A DNA stretch of 64,000 bases from Cellulomonas aerilata (GTDB lineage: Bacteria > Actinomycetota > Actinomycetes > Actinomycetales > Cellulomonadaceae), in the NCBI RefSeq assembly GCF_007991755.1, contig NZ_BJYY01000021.1, positions 1-64,000 of the forward strand, written 5' to 3'. The notes below the pieces were generated by a model. It did no database searches and had not been told where the DNA came from. It saw nothing but the letters and a program-made list of their open reading frames with translations. The translations under genes and the position numbers were made by a program. Shown piece by piece: positions 32,005 through 41,673 of the stretch. How positions within the stretch are numbered: the first letter of the stretch is position 1; each line of letters starts with the position of its first letter.

Positions 32005-34446
32005 ATGAGCCCCTCCCCGACGCCCGCCTCCCCGACGACCGACCTCGGCGGCGCCCCGGGGGACGGTGCGGCGACCGCTGGGCGGGCGGACACCCGCGAC
32101 CTGCGCGCCCGCGCCGAGGCCGCGCTCGTCGCGCTCGTGGGACGGCCGGACGCGCGGCTGCGGGACGACCAGTGGGTCGCCATCGAGGCCCTCGTGGCCG
32201 ACCACCGCCGGGCCCTGGTCGTGCAGCGCACCGGGTGGGGCAAGTCCGCCGTGTACTTCGTGGCGACCGCGCTGCTGCGCCAGGGCGGCGCCGGTCCGAC
32301 CGTCATCGTCTCGCCGCTGCTCGCCCTCATGCGCAACCAGGTCGAGGCCGCCCAGCGGGCCGGGATCCGGGCGGAGACGATCAACTCCGCCAACGTCCAG
32401 GAGTGGGACGGCGTCCACGAGCGCGTCGCGGCCGGGGAGGTCGACGTGCTGCTGGTGTCACCGGAGCGCCTGAACAACCCGGGGTTCCGGGAGGAGGTGC
32501 TGCCGCGGCTGGGCGCGAGCGCCGGGCTGGTCGTGGTCGACGAGGCGCACTGCATCTCGGACTGGGGTCACGACTTCCGCCCCGACTACCGGCGGATCCG
32601 CACGCTGCTCGCCGACCTGCCGGCCGGCATCCCGGTGCTCGCCACCACCGCCACCGCGAACGCCCGGGTGACCGCCGACGTCGCCGAGCAGCTCGCGGTG
32701 ACCTCCGACGAGCCCGCCGGCGGCGGCTCCTCGGCTGGGTCGCCCGGGTCGCCCGGCTCGCCTGCGTCCCCCGGCTCGGCCGGTGCGCCCGGTTCGCCCG
32801 CGTCCCCCGGCTCGCCCGGCTCGCCTGCGTCCCCCGGCTCGCCCGGGTCCCGGACCATCGCGCTCGCGGACGTGCTGGTGCTGCGCGGCTCGCTGGACCG
32901 GGGCAGCCTGCACCTGGCCGTGCGGGAGCTGCCGGGCACGGCGGCCCAGCTCGCCTGGCTGGCCCATCACCTGCCGACCATCGAGGGGTCCGGGATCGTC
33001 TACTGCCTCACCGTGGCCGCCGCCCAGCAGGTGACCGAGTACCTGCGCGAGGCCGGGCTCGCGGTGCGCGCGTACACCGGGCAGACCGACACCGCCGAGC
33101 GCGAGCAGTCCGAGCAGGACCTGCTCGCCAACCGGGTCAAGGCGCTGGTCGCGACGTCCGCGCTGGGGATGGGGTTCGACAAGGGCGACCTCGCGTTCGT
33201 CGTGCACCTGGGGGCTCCGGCCTCCCCGATCGCCTACTACCAGCAGGTCGGCCGCGCGGGCCGTGCCACCGCGCGCGCCGAGGTGGTGCTGCTGCCCGGA
33301 CCGGAGGACCGCGCCATCTGGGACTACTTCGCCTCCATGGCGTTCCCGCCCGAGACCGAGGTTCGGGCTACGGTCGCGGCGCTGGACGACGCCGGGACGC
33401 TGTCGACCGCGGCGCTGGAGACGCGCGTGTCGCTGCGGCGCAACCGGCTCGAGCTCATGCTCAAGGTGCTCGACGTGGACGGCGCGGTGCGGCGGGTCAA
33501 GGGCGGGTGGCAGTCCACCGGCCGACCCTGGGCGTACGACGCCGAGCGCTACGCGCGCGTCACCGAGACCCGGCGTGCCGAGCAGGGCGCGATGCTCGAC
33601 TACGTCCGGACCGACGGGTGCCGGATGGCGTTCCTGCGGCACGCGCTGGACGACCCCGAGCTCGCCGACGGGTGGCGGTGCGGTCGCTGCGACCGGTGCG
33701 GCGGCACGGCGGCCGGGGACGCACCGGACGAGCACGAGGTCGCCGCGGCGCGCGACCGCCTCGCGGTGCCGGGTGTGGAGGTCGAGCCGCGGCGGCAGTG
33801 GCCGTCCGGCATGGCCGGGCTCGGGCTGCGCGTATCCGGGCGGATCGCCGAGGGCGAGCGGCCCGAGACCGGGCGCGCCGTCGCCCGGATGGACGGCATC
33901 GGCTGGGGCGGCCTGCTGCGCGATTTGTTCGCCGCACCGTCCGGCGGGCCCTCCGGCGGGCCGGACGACGCATGGCCGGGCGGTGACCCGGACGACCCGG
34001 GCGACCCGGCCGACCGGTCCGACCGGGTGACGCAGGACCTGCCGGTCGCGCTGCAGCGCGCGGTGCTCGAGGTGCTGGACGCGTGGCACCCGCAGCCGGC
34101 ACCGGCGGGCGTGGTGCTGGTGGAGTCGGCGAGCCGGCCCGAGCTGGTCCGGCAGCTCGCGCACGGGGTGGCCCACCACCTGGGGCTGCCCGTCGTCGGG
34201 TCGGTCCGGCCGGTCGCGGGTGTCCCGGCCGGTCGGCACGACGTCAACTCCGCCCAGCGGCTCTCGTCGGTCGCCGGGCGCCTCGAGCTCGACCTCTCCG
34301 AGCGGGCCGCCGCCGGTCTGCCCGGACGGGCGGTCCTGCTGGTCGACGACCGGACGGACTCGGGGTGGACGCTGACCGTCGCGTCGCGGCTGCTGCGGCA
34401 GGCCGGGGCGTCCGCGGTGCACCCGTTCGTGCTCGGCGTGGGCTGA
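32005..34446 (+). CDS. RecQ-family DNA helicase fused to a phosphoribosyltransferase-like domain
   Basis: ATP-dependent 3'-5' helicase of RecQ type, 813 residues. Helicase domain 1 has Walker A (RTGWGKS, about 75-81) and DEAH (179-182). A Gly/Ser/Pro tract (about 239-283) interrupts the start of domain 2. Domain 2 then shows [13 protein letters not shown] and [10 protein letters not shown]. The RecQ zinc site is present (Cys539, Cys559, Cys562, Cys565). No HRDC domain follows. Instead an acidic linker leads to a C-terminal domain with the PRPP-binding loop [14 protein letters not shown] (about 777-790), the signature of ComF-like phosphoribosyltransferases. The fusion suggests repair linked to nucleotide metabolism, but the activity of the C-terminus is unproven. 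Confidence 0.9.
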   Translation: MSPSPTPASPTTDLGGAPGDGAATAGRADTRDLRARAEAALVALVGRPDARLRDDQWVAIEALVADHRRALVVQRTGWGKSAVYFVATALLRQGGAGPTVIVSPLLALMRNQVEAAQRAGIRAETINSANVQEWDGVHERVAAGEVDVLLVSPERLNNPGFREEVLPRLGASAGLVVVDEAHCISDWGHDFRPDYRRIRTLLADLPAGIPVLATTATANARVTADVAEQLAVTSDEPAGGGSSAGSPGSPGSPASPGSAGAPGSPASPGSPGSPASPGSPGSRTIALADVLVLRGSLDRGSLHLAVRELPGTAAQLAWLAHHLPTIEGSGIVYCLTVAAAQQVTEYLREAGLAVRAYTGQTDTAEREQSEQDLLANRVKALVATSALGMGFDKGDLAFVVHLGAPASPIAYYQQVGRAGRATARAEVVLLPGPEDRAIWDYFASMAFPPETEVRATVAALDDAGTLSTAALETRVSLRRNRLELMLKVLDVDGAVRRVKGGWQSTGRPWAYDAERYARVTETRRAEQGAMLDYVRTDGCRMAFLRHALDDPELADGWRCGRCDRCGGTAAGDAPDEHEVAAARDRLAVPGVEVEPRRQWPSGMAGLGLRVSGRIAEGERPETGRAVARMDGIGWGGLLRDLFAAPSGGPSGGPDDAWPGGDPDDPGDPADRSDRVTQDLPVALQRAVLEVLDAWHPQPAPAGVVLVESASRPELVRQLAHGVAHHLGLPVVGSVRPVAGVPAGRHDVNSAQRLSSVAGRLELDLSERAAAGLPGRAVLLVDDRTDSGWTLTVASRLLRQAGASAVHPFVLGVG
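32722..32853 (+). repeat. Gly-Ser-Pro coding repeat inside the RecQ-like gene
   Basis: Degenerate copies of 9- and 6-bp units encode GSP/ASP tripeptides between the two helicase domains. All units keep the frame. Such a flexible spacer is not part of the RecQ core. Confidence 0.8.
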
Positions 34447-34464
34447 GCGGGGACGGACCCCGGA

Positions 34465-35538
34465 TCAGTCCTCGGCCCCCGGGCCGCGCAGGTGCGCCGC
34501 GAGCCGGGCGAAACCCTCGTCGAGGGTCACGGCCGGCGTCCACCGCAGCGCCTCGTGGGTGCGTCGCTGGTCGAACCAGTGCGCCGTGGACAGCTGCTCG
34601 GCGACGAACCGCGTCATCGGCGGCTCGCCCCAGGCGGGCCGGGCGGCCCAGAGCGCTTCGATCACGCCGCCGGCCCCTCGGGCGACCGCGGCCGGCACCG
34701 ACCACGTCGGCACGGGCACCCCCGCGGCCCGGCACATGCCGGCCAGCAGGTCCCGGACCGGGCGCGGCTCACCGTTCGTGACGACGTACGCGTCGCCCCA
34801 GGCGTCCGGCGGCGCCTCGAGCGCGGCGACCATCGCGTCGGCCGCGTTGTCGACGTACGTGGAGTCGACCAGCGCCGCACCGCCGTCCAGCAGCGGCAGC
34901 CGCCCGCGCCGGGCCCGCGAGAGCACGCCCTCGACGAGCTGCCGGTCACCGGGCCCCCAGACCAGGTGCGGCCGGACCGCGAGCACCCGCATCTCCGGTG
35001 AGTCCTCGGCGAGGGCGAACAGCTCGGCGGCGGCCTTCGTGCGCGCGTACGGGCCGCGGGCGCGCTCGGGGTCCGCCGGACCGGCACCGTCCCCCACGAT
35101 CGACGTGCCCACGTGCGCGACCGACGGCGAGGACACCATGACGAACCGGCGGACCCCGGCGGCCCGGGCGGCGGCGAGCAGCGCGCGGGTGCCGTCCACG
35201 TTCACCGCCCGGTACTCCGACTCCGGTCCGGTGACCCCAACCTTCGCCGCCAGGTGCACGACCGCGGTCCGACCCGCGACGGCGCGCTCGACGGCGCCCG
35301 CGTCGGTCAGCGACCCGCGGACGTCCTCCACACCGGGCACGCCGGCAGGCCCGCGCTGGAAGCTCCGGGTGCCGTGCCCGCGCGCCGCGACCGCCGCCGC
35401 GGTCGCCCGGCCGAGCATGCCGCTCGCCCCGGTGACCAGGACCCGCTCGGCCGTCACGTCGGTGGCCGCCTCCAGGGCCGCGTCGGCCGCTGCCCCGGCA
35501 GGCGCCGCACGCACGTGCCGCCCCGATCCGGAGGTCAC
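34465..35538 (-). CDS. oleD: OleD: NADPH-dependent 2-alkyl-3-ketoalkanoate reductase
   Basis: Reduces the beta-keto acid made by OleA to the beta-hydroxy acid in long-chain olefin synthesis. Extended SDR fold: cofactor motif VTGASGMLG after a 33-residue leader, VVHLAAKVG, VMVSSPSV with the catalytic Ser, and YARTK with the Tyr/Lys pair. The middle (RPHLVWGPGDRQLVEGV) matches the 3-beta-HSD/OleD branch. The GTG overlaps the oleBC stop as GTGA, so it is the last gene of oleA-oleBC-oleD. Without that context it would be called only a sterol dehydrogenase-like epimerase. Confidence 0.85.
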   Translation of the reverse strand: MTSGSGRHVRAAPAGAAADAALEAATDVTAERVLVTGASGMLGRATAAAVAARGHGTRSFQRGPAGVPGVEDVRGSLTDAGAVERAVAGRTAVVHLAAKVGVTGPESEYRAVNVDGTRALLAAARAAGVRRFVMVSSPSVAHVGTSIVGDGAGPADPERARGPYARTKAAAELFALAEDSPEMRVLAVRPHLVWGPGDRQLVEGVLSRARRGRLPLLDGGAALVDSTYVDNAADAMVAALEAPPDAWGDAYVVTNGEPRPVRDLLAGMCRAAGVPVPTWSVPAAVARGAGGVIEALWAARPAWGEPPMTRFVAEQLSTAHWFDQRRTHEALRWTPAVTLDEGFARLAAHLRGPGAED

Positions 35539-38318
35539 GGTCGACCGATCCGGCCGCCGGTGAGCGCGCGTTCCGCCCACCGGGCCAGGCGCGTCCGCTC
35601 GACCTTGGAGTTGTGCCGGACGTCGGTCGGCAGCACGTCGACGACCAGGACGGCGGCGACGGGGACGTCCACCGCGGCCCGCACGCGCTCGGTCAGCTCG
35701 AGGTCCGCGAGGGCGGGCCGGCGCGCCGCGGGCACGGTCTCGACCACGACGACGAGCTGCTGCACGCCGCGCGGCCCGACGCCGACCGCCGCGGCGCGGC
35801 CCACACCCTCGAGCCGCTCGACCCGCCGCTCGACACCCACCGGCGTGAGCACGCCTGCCGGGGTGGTGAGCACGTGCGCGAGGCGACCCTCGACCCACAG
35901 GCGGCCCTCGGCGTCCAGGTGACCCACGTCGCCGGTCCGGTGCCAGCCGGCGTCGCGCCGCGCGGCCCGGTGGGTCAGCCAGAGCCGGTCGTAGCGCTCC
36001 ATCACGTGCGGGGCGCTGACCAGGACCTCTCCGGTGACCCCAGGGGTGCCGGCGGGCGGGCCGGTGGCGGCGCCGTCGTCGTCCAGGGCACTGATCGCCA
36101 GCCGCGCACCGGCGACCGGGAGCCCGACGCAGACCCCCTCGCCCTCGCCGGCCGCACGGATCCCGGCCAGCGAGATGTCGGTGACCGGCAGCACCTCCGT
36201 CATGCCGTAGGGCGTGTGCGGCTCGGCGTTCGGCATGAGCCGCCCGGCCGCCTCGAGCAGCTCCGGTGGGACCGGCGCGCCGGCGGACAGGAACACCCGC
36301 ACCCCGGTCAGCGCCGCGCGGCCGGTGTCGTCCAGGCTGCCGGCGTCCGCCACGACGCTGGTCAGCGCGGCCGGGGAGGCGAACACGACCCCGGCGTCGA
36401 TCGCGGCGACGGCGTCGGCGAGCGCCGTGGCGGTCAGCGTGCGCGGGGACGTCACGTCCATGTCGGGGCTCACGCAGGTCGCGCCGATCGCGGGGCCGAG
36501 CAGCGCGAACGGGGCGAACGCCGCGACCAGGCCCGACCTCGGTCCGAGGTCGTAGGCCGCGCCGACGGCTCGGGCCATCGCGGACATCCGCGCGTGGGTG
36601 TACGCGACGCCCTTGGCGGGGCCGGTCGAGCCCGAGGTGAACAGGATCGCGGCGTCGTCGTCGGGGCCGGGCGTGGGCAGCGGGTCGGGGTCCGTCGCCC
36701 GAGCGGCTCGTCCGCGGGCGGCGAGCTCGACGAGGTCGCACTCGACCCCCAGCGCGGCCCGGGCGGCGGGTGGCAGATGCCCCGCCAGGACGCGCCGCGA
36801 CGACCAGCCCAGGGCTCGCGCCGCCGCGAGCGCGCGCGGGATCCCGACGACGACGTCCGGCCGCGCGCCGCGCACGGCTCGGGACAGGCCCGGCAGCCCC
36901 AGACCGGCGTCGGCCACCACGACGACGGCTCCGAGGCGCAGGCACGCGTACATCGTCGCGGTGAGGTCGGCGCCGGGCGGGACCAGCAGGCTGACCCGGT
37001 CCCCGGGCCGCACGCCGCTCGCGTGCAGCCCGCGGGCCAGCTCGTCGACGCGGCGGGCCAGCAGCGACCAGCTGATCGACCGTGGTCCCCGGCCGGCCGG
37101 GGCCATCTCGACGAGCGCCACGCCGCCGTCGCCCGCGCGCTCCTCCAGCACGCGCCACAGCGGGCGGTACGCGGGCGCGGCCTGGTGGCCGTCACGGTCG
37201 CCGTCACGCGTGCCGTCGCGTGTGCCGTCGCGCGGCTCGCCGACCGCCGCACCGTCGGCGGCGCGGCCGGCGGGGTCGCCGGTCGACCGGTCGTCCGGCC
37301 GCTCGTCCAGCGGGCCGGCCGGCCGGTCGTCCAGCCGCTCGTCCAGCCGGTCATTCAGCCAGGCCACCACGGCCGAGGCGACGTCGGCGTCCTCGGGGAG
37401 CAGGTGCCCGGCCCCCTCGAAGCGGTGGACGTCGGCGTGCGGGAGGCGATCGAGCAGGTCGGCCAGGAACCGCTCGACGAACACCGGGTCGCGCGGCCCC
37501 CACAGCAGCAGCGTGGGCACGCGCAGGCGGCGCACCGACGCGGCGAGGTCCTCCAGCGCCGGACGGCTGGGGTGGGCGGCGTCCACCGGGATGTCGGCGA
37601 CGAAGTCACCGACGGCCACGCGACGCTCCGCCGAGCGGTACGGGGCCCGGAACGCCTCGCGGACGTCCCGGGCGAGCGGCGGGTGCGCGATCGCGAGCGT
37701 CGTCTCCAGGAACGCGGGGGTCGTCACGGTGCTCGCCCCCAGGACGCCCGGCGCCATCGCCAGCCGCAGGGGCGCCGGCGTCCGCGCGTCCAGCGGCTGG
37801 TACACGGCCGTGTTCGTCAGGACGACGCCGGCCAGGAGCTCGGGGTGCGCGACCGCCCACCCGAGCGAGACCGGCCCGCCCCAGTCGTGGCCCACGGTGA
37901 CGACCGCACCGGTGAGCCCGAGCGTGTCGGTCAGCGCGCCGAGGTCGGCGATGCGGTCGGCGAGCCGGTGCACGCGCCCCGTGCGGGCGGAGAACCCCAT
38001 GCCGAGCTGGTCGACCGCGACCACCCGCCACCCCGCGGCGGCGCCGGCGCGCAGCAGGTCGCGCCACAGGTAGGACCACGTCGGGTTCCCGTGGACGCAC
38101 AGCAGCGTGCCGCGCACGGGTCCGGCGACGTCGGCTGCGTTGTCCAGCAGGTGCCAGGTGTCGACGGCGCCGGGGCCGGCGGGCGACGTCCCGTCCCGGT
38201 CCGGGCGGGGCACCTCCACCAGGCGCGACCAGCCCGGGTCGAGGCCCGGCAGGCCGGGCGGGGGCAGCTGTGCCGGCAGCGTCACGGCGTGCGGACCAGG
38301 GGTGGGGCCCGGCGTCAC
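35535..38318 (-). CDS. oleBC: OleBC fusion: beta-lactone decarboxylase and beta-lactone synthetase
   Basis: Two enzymes of olefin synthesis in one 927-residue chain. Residues 1-320 are an alpha/beta hydrolase of the haloalkane dehalogenase-like OleB type: HGNPTWSYLWRDL, nucleophile Asp145 in GHDWGG, and His305 in GAGHLLP. A linker (about 323-382) is rich in Asp/Arg/Gly repeats. Residues 383-927 are an OleC AMP-forming ligase-like domain with the P-loop TSGSTGPAKG (about 561-570), PYGMTEVLP and WHRTGDVGHLD. OleC closes the beta-hydroxy acid to a beta-lactone and OleB releases CO2 to leave a cis-alkene. Natural OleBC fusions are known in actinobacteria. The GTG overlaps the oleA stop. Confidence 0.9.
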   Translation of the reverse strand: MTPGPTPGPHAVTLPAQLPPPGLPGLDPGWSRLVEVPRPDRDGTSPAGPGAVDTWHLLDNAADVAGPVRGTLLCVHGNPTWSYLWRDLLRAGAAAGWRVVAVDQLGMGFSARTGRVHRLADRIADLGALTDTLGLTGAVVTVGHDWGGPVSLGWAVAHPELLAGVVLTNTAVYQPLDARTPAPLRLAMAPGVLGASTVTTPAFLETTLAIAHPPLARDVREAFRAPYRSAERRVAVGDFVADIPVDAAHPSRPALEDLAASVRRLRVPTLLLWGPRDPVFVERFLADLLDRLPHADVHRFEGAGHLLPEDADVASAVVAWLNDRLDERLDDRPAGPLDERPDDRSTGDPAGRAADGAAVGEPRDGTRDGTRDGDRDGHQAAPAYRPLWRVLEERAGDGGVALVEMAPAGRGPRSISWSLLARRVDELARGLHASGVRPGDRVSLLVPPGADLTATMYACLRLGAVVVVADAGLGLPGLSRAVRGARPDVVVGIPRALAAARALGWSSRRVLAGHLPPAARAALGVECDLVELAARGRAARATDPDPLPTPGPDDDAAILFTSGSTGPAKGVAYTHARMSAMARAVGAAYDLGPRSGLVAAFAPFALLGPAIGATCVSPDMDVTSPRTLTATALADAVAAIDAGVVFASPAALTSVVADAGSLDDTGRAALTGVRVFLSAGAPVPPELLEAAGRLMPNAEPHTPYGMTEVLPVTDISLAGIRAAGEGEGVCVGLPVAGARLAISALDDDGAATGPPAGTPGVTGEVLVSAPHVMERYDRLWLTHRAARRDAGWHRTGDVGHLDAEGRLWVEGRLAHVLTTPAGVLTPVGVERRVERLEGVGRAAAVGVGPRGVQQLVVVVETVPAARRPALADLELTERVRAAVDVPVAAVLVVDVLPTDVRHNSKVERTRLARWAERALTGGRIGRP

Positions 38319-39337
38319 CAGACGATCTCGGTCATCGCGGTGTTGAGCCCGGACCCGACCCCCATGCACAGCACGCGGTCGCCGGCCGACAGGTTGTCCG
38401 CCTCCGCCGCCAGCGTGATCGGCACCGACGCCGGACCCACGTTGCCCAGCGTCGGGAACGTCAGCGGCACGGTCCGGCGGTCGATCCCGAGCGCGTCGAC
38501 GATCGCCTTGATGTGCACGGTGGACACCTGGTGCATGACGAACCGGTCGACGCCGGACCAGCCCCACTCCGCCTCGGCCTCGTGCCAGGCCTCCTGGACC
38601 AGCGCGAGCCCGCCCTCCAGCAGCCCCGTGGGGTCGGTGCTCATGCCGTCGATCCCGCCGACGCACAGCGCGTGGTGCTGCGTCGCGGCGCGGGCGACCC
38701 CGCCGAGGATCCGGTGGCCGCCGGGGTGGTCCCGCGCCGGGCCGAGCACGGCGGCCGCCGCACCGGAGCCCAGGGTCAGGGTGGCGAACTCGCGCAGGTA
38801 GTCCTCGCGGGTGGTCCCGGGCCGGTTCAGGCGCGCCAGGGTGGCCTCCTGCGTGGCCTGCGGGTCCTCGCCGTCGACGATGAGCGCGTAGCGGATCTGG
38901 CCGGAGTCGATCATCCCGGCCGCCAGCGTCAGCCCGTTGACGAACCCGAGGCAGGCGTTGGTGACGTCGAAGTTGAGCGCGGACGGCGGCAGGCCGAGCC
39001 CGTCGTGCACCTTGGACGCGACCGACGGCTCGAGGTGCGCGCGCGTCACGGACGTGTTGATCAGCAGCCCGACGTCGGCGGCGTCGACCCCCGACTCCGC
39101 CAGGGCCTTCGCGCCCGCGGCGATCGCCGCGTCGTCGAACGCCGTGCCCGCGTCCCACCAGCGTCGCTCCGTGACGCCGGCGACCCGCTGCAGCAGGCCA
39201 CGCGGGAGCCGCAGCCTCCGCAACGTCCCGGCGAGCTCGTCGTCGAAGTGCGACGACGGGACGACCACCGGGGCTTCGAGCCCCGTGACCGCGAGGAGGG
39301 CGGTGCCGGAGTGGCGGAAGGTGGCGTTGCCGTTCAC
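38315..39337 (-). CDS. oleA: OleA: thiolase-fold acyl-CoA condensing enzyme
   Basis: Performs head-to-head Claisen condensation of two fatty acyl-CoAs to a beta-keto acid, the first step of long-chain olefin synthesis. The thiolase/KAS III fold has active-site Cys129 in NFDVTNACLGF, His269 in MHQVS and Asn299 in GNVGPAS. Glu103 (HLEPSVA) lies 26 residues before the Cys, the same spacing as the base glutamate of Xanthomonas OleA, which separates OleA from FabH. 340 residues. The GTG start has no good Shine-Dalgarno. First gene of oleA-oleBC-oleD. Confidence 0.9.
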   Translation of the reverse strand: MNGNATFRHSGTALLAVTGLEAPVVVPSSHFDDELAGTLRRLRLPRGLLQRVAGVTERRWWDAGTAFDDAAIAAGAKALAESGVDAADVGLLINTSVTRAHLEPSVASKVHDGLGLPPSALNFDVTNACLGFVNGLTLAAGMIDSGQIRYALIVDGEDPQATQEATLARLNRPGTTREDYLREFATLTLGSGAAAAVLGPARDHPGGHRILGGVARAATQHHALCVGGIDGMSTDPTGLLEGGLALVQEAWHEAEAEWGWSGVDRFVMHQVSTVHIKAIVDALGIDRRTVPLTFPTLGNVGPASVPITLAAEADNLSAGDRVLCMGVGSGLNTAMTEIVW

Positions 39338-39581
39338 GTGCTGACCCGGTTTCTGCAGGGAGCTGCGGACACCGGTCCCCGTCGCCGCCCGAAGGGCAGG
39401 GCGGACGTGTCCCGGTACGGCCCTGCACCGCGGGGGCCGGGTCGGAGCCCTAGTTTTGCATCGCCCACCGCATGCGTCGTCCCGAACGACGGTGAGGATG
39501 AGCACGCCGGGGGCACCGCGGCGGACCCCACCGGGCCGTGCGGGCCCGTGCGGAAGGGCGACGCGGGGCCCGGCGGAGCTG

Positions 39582-40904
39582 TCAGAACCGGGCGCGGACG
39601 GCCTCTCCGTGAGCCGGCAGGTCCTCCGCGTCGGCCAGGGCGCCGATGCGGTCGGCGACCGCCTGCAGTGCGGCGAAGTCGTACTCGATGACCTGCACGG
39701 CCTTGACGAAGCTGTGCACGCCGAGCGCGCTTGCGAAGTGCGCGCAGCCCCCGGTGGGCAGGACGTGGTTGGACCCGGCCATGTAGTCGCCGAGGGAGAC
39801 CGGCGAGTACGGGCCGACGAAGACGGCCCCGGCGTTGCGCACCCGGTCCGCGACCGCGGCCGCGTCGGCGGTCTGGATCTCCAGGTGCTCCGCGCCGTAG
39901 GCGTCGACCACCTGCAGACCGTGCTCCAGGTCGTCGACGAGCACGATCGCGCTCTGCCGGCCGGACAGCGCGGTGCGCACGCGCTCCTCGTGCGGGGTGG
40001 CGTCGGCGCGGTCCTCCAGCTCGGACTCGACCGCACCGGCCAGCTCGACGGAGTCCGTGACCAGCACGGCCGCAGCCAGCGGGTCGTGCTCGGCCTGGCT
40101 GATGAGGTCCGCGGCGACGTGGACCGGGTCGGCTCCCCCGTCGGCGAGCACCGCGATCTCGGTCGGCCCCGCCTCGGCGTCGATGCCGACCCGTCCGCGG
40201 ACCAGCCGCTTCGCCGCCGCGACGTAGACGTTGCCGGGGCCGGTGATGACGTCCACCGGCTCGCACAGCCAGTCGCCGTCGACGGGCTCGGACCCGGCGG
40301 CGCCGTAGGCGAACATCGCCACGGCCTGCGCGCCGCCGACGGCGTAGACCTCGTCGACCCCGAGCAGCGCGCACGCGGCCAGCACGGTGGCGTTCGGCAG
40401 CCCCTTCTCGTCCCGCTGCGGCGGGGAGGCCACGGCGAGCGAGCGCACCCCCGCCTCCTGGGCCGCCACGACGTTCATCACGACGGACGACGGGTACACG
40501 GCCAGCCCGCCCGGGGCGTACAGGCCGACCCGGTCCACCGGGACCCACCGCTGGCGCACCTGGGCGCCCGGACCGAGGTCGACGGACAGGGGCGCAGGAA
40601 CCTGGGCGGAGTGCACCGTCCGCACCCGGCGGATCGCCTCCTCCAGCGCGGCCCGCACGAGCGGGTCGAGGTCCTCCAGCGCGGCGGCCAGCGCGTCGGC
40701 CGGCACGCGCAGGTGCTCGGGGCGCACGCCGTCGAACCGCTCGGCGAGGTCGCGCAGCGCCGCGGCGCCGTGCACCCGCACCGCGTCCAGGACGGGCTGG
40801 ACCAGGTGGGTCGCGGCGTCGACGTCCACCTCGGCGCGCGGCAGCACCGCGACGAGCTCTCGGGGGGTGAGCCTGCGCCCGCGCAGGTCGAGACGGGTGA
40901 TCAC
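39582..40904 (-). CDS. hisD: Histidinol dehydrogenase
   Basis: NAD-dependent, zinc-binding enzyme for the last two oxidations of histidine synthesis. Family motifs are intact: [41 protein letters not shown], the zinc ligands in SQAEHD, and [14 protein letters not shown] near the end. 440 residues. The GTG start lies 6 nt after TAGACT with no Shine-Dalgarno. Downstream comes oleA rather than hisC, so the usual hisDCB order is broken here by the ole operon and the RecQ-like gene. Confidence 0.97.
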   Translation of the reverse strand: MITRLDLRGRRLTPRELVAVLPRAEVDVDAATHLVQPVLDAVRVHGAAALRDLAERFDGVRPEHLRVPADALAAALEDLDPLVRAALEEAIRRVRTVHSAQVPAPLSVDLGPGAQVRQRWVPVDRVGLYAPGGLAVYPSSVVMNVVAAQEAGVRSLAVASPPQRDEKGLPNATVLAACALLGVDEVYAVGGAQAVAMFAYGAAGSEPVDGDWLCEPVDVITGPGNVYVAAAKRLVRGRVGIDAEAGPTEIAVLADGGADPVHVAADLISQAEHDPLAAAVLVTDSVELAGAVESELEDRADATPHEERVRTALSGRQSAIVLVDDLEHGLQVVDAYGAEHLEIQTADAAAVADRVRNAGAVFVGPYSPVSLGDYMAGSNHVLPTGGCAHFASALGVHSFVKAVQVIEYDFAALQAVADRIGALADAEDLPAHGEAVRARF

Positions 40905-40910
40905 CTCGCC

Positions 40911-40916
40911 AGTCTA
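40911..40916 (-). promoter_or_regulatory. hisD -10 element (leaderless geometry)
   Basis: TAGACT on the minus strand ends 6 nt before the hisD GTG. No Shine-Dalgarno between. Confidence 0.55.
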
Positions 40917-40994
40917 GGCGTGGGCACCGCGCCGGGGCCCGGCCCGCGCCTGCCGGGTCACTGCCCGCACGACGACGCCCGGCATGATGGACGC

Positions 40995-41213
40995 ATGAGC
41001 CAGGTCCCGATCAGCGACGACGTCATCCGCCTCGGCCAGTTCCTCAAGCTCGCCGGCCTGGCCGACTCCGGGGCGCACGCCCGCGAGCTGCTCGAGGACG
41101 GTGCGGTGACCGTGAACGGACAGGACGAGTCCCGCCGCGGTCGCCAGCTGCGCCGGGGCGACGTCGTCGTGGTCGACCACCCCGCCGGGCAGACCACCGC
41201 GACCGTCGGCTGA
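40995..41213 (+). CDS. Small S4-domain RNA-binding protein
   Basis: A 72-residue protein made almost entirely of one S4 domain: IRLGQFLKLAGLADSGAHARELLEDGAVTVNGQ followed by a basic strand and GDVVVV. It resembles YaaA/YbcJ-like stand-alone S4 proteins that bind structured RNA, often linked to ribosome assembly. It starts with ATG, 6 nt after CATGAT, a near-match to the leaderless -10 pattern. It is divergent from hisD and is followed by the palindromic repeat array. Confidence 0.85.
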   Translation: MSQVPISDDVIRLGQFLKLAGLADSGAHARELLEDGAVTVNGQDESRRGRQLRRGDVVVVDHPAGQTTATVG

Positions 41214-41240
41214 CCCCGCCGCCGTCCACCCCACCCCGCC

Positions 41241-41297
41241 CGAGTGCGACGTCGCGGACCCTTCGGCGCGCGGGAACGGTCCGGGACGTCGCACTCG
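41241..41297. repeat. Palindromic element copy 1
   Basis: Arms CGAGTGCGACGTC and GACGTCGCACTCG pair over 13 bp. After one mismatch, CGGACC pairs with GGTCCG, and the top is a GC-rich loop. Confidence 0.85.
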
Positions 41298-41335
41298 ACG
41301 GAGCGGAGCGGGCGGAGGGCGGGAGCGGCCTTGCT

Positions 41336-41392
41336 CGAGTGCGACGTCGCGGACCCGTCGGCGCACGGGAACGGTCCAAAACGTCGCACTCG
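41336..41392. repeat. Palindromic element copy 2
   Basis: Outer 12 bp are perfect. The next three positions do not pair (GTCC is followed by AAA), then GGACC/GGTCC pairs again. The spacer to copy 1 is short (38 bp) and lacks the miniature element. Confidence 0.8.
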
Positions 41393-41476
41393 ACGGAGCA
41401 AGTCGGATCGCGGGAGCGGCCTTGCCCGAGTGCCCCTCGCAGGCGGAGCACGGCGGAGCGCCGGAGCGGACTTGCC

Positions 41477-41533
41477 CGAGTGCGACGACGCGGACCCTTA
41501 GGCGCGCGCGAACGGTCTAGGACGTCGCACTCG
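41477..41533. repeat. Palindromic element copy 3
   Basis: Outer arm has one mismatch at position 12. The inner stem is GGACC with GGTCT, kept by a G-U wobble. Confidence 0.8.
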
Positions 41534-41616
41534 GCGCGGCGGGGTGACCGCGGCAGCGGCCTTGCCCGAGTGCCACTCGCAGGCGGAGCAGGGCGGAGCG
41601 CCGGAGCGGACTTGCC

Positions 41617-41673
41617 CGAGTGCGACGTCGCGGACCCTTCGGCGCGCGGGAACGGTCTAGGACGTCGCACTCG
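41617..41673. repeat. Palindromic element copy 4
   Basis: 13-bp perfect outer stem; the inner stem uses the same GGTCT wobble variant as copy 3. Begins exactly 140 bp after copy 3. Confidence 0.85.

Noticed and set aside
38315-39337. FabH (KAS III) as the identity of the thiolase-fold gene
   Set aside because: The Glu103 position, the neighbouring OleBC fusion and the OleD gene point to OleA. No acyl carrier protein or other fatty acid synthase genes are nearby.
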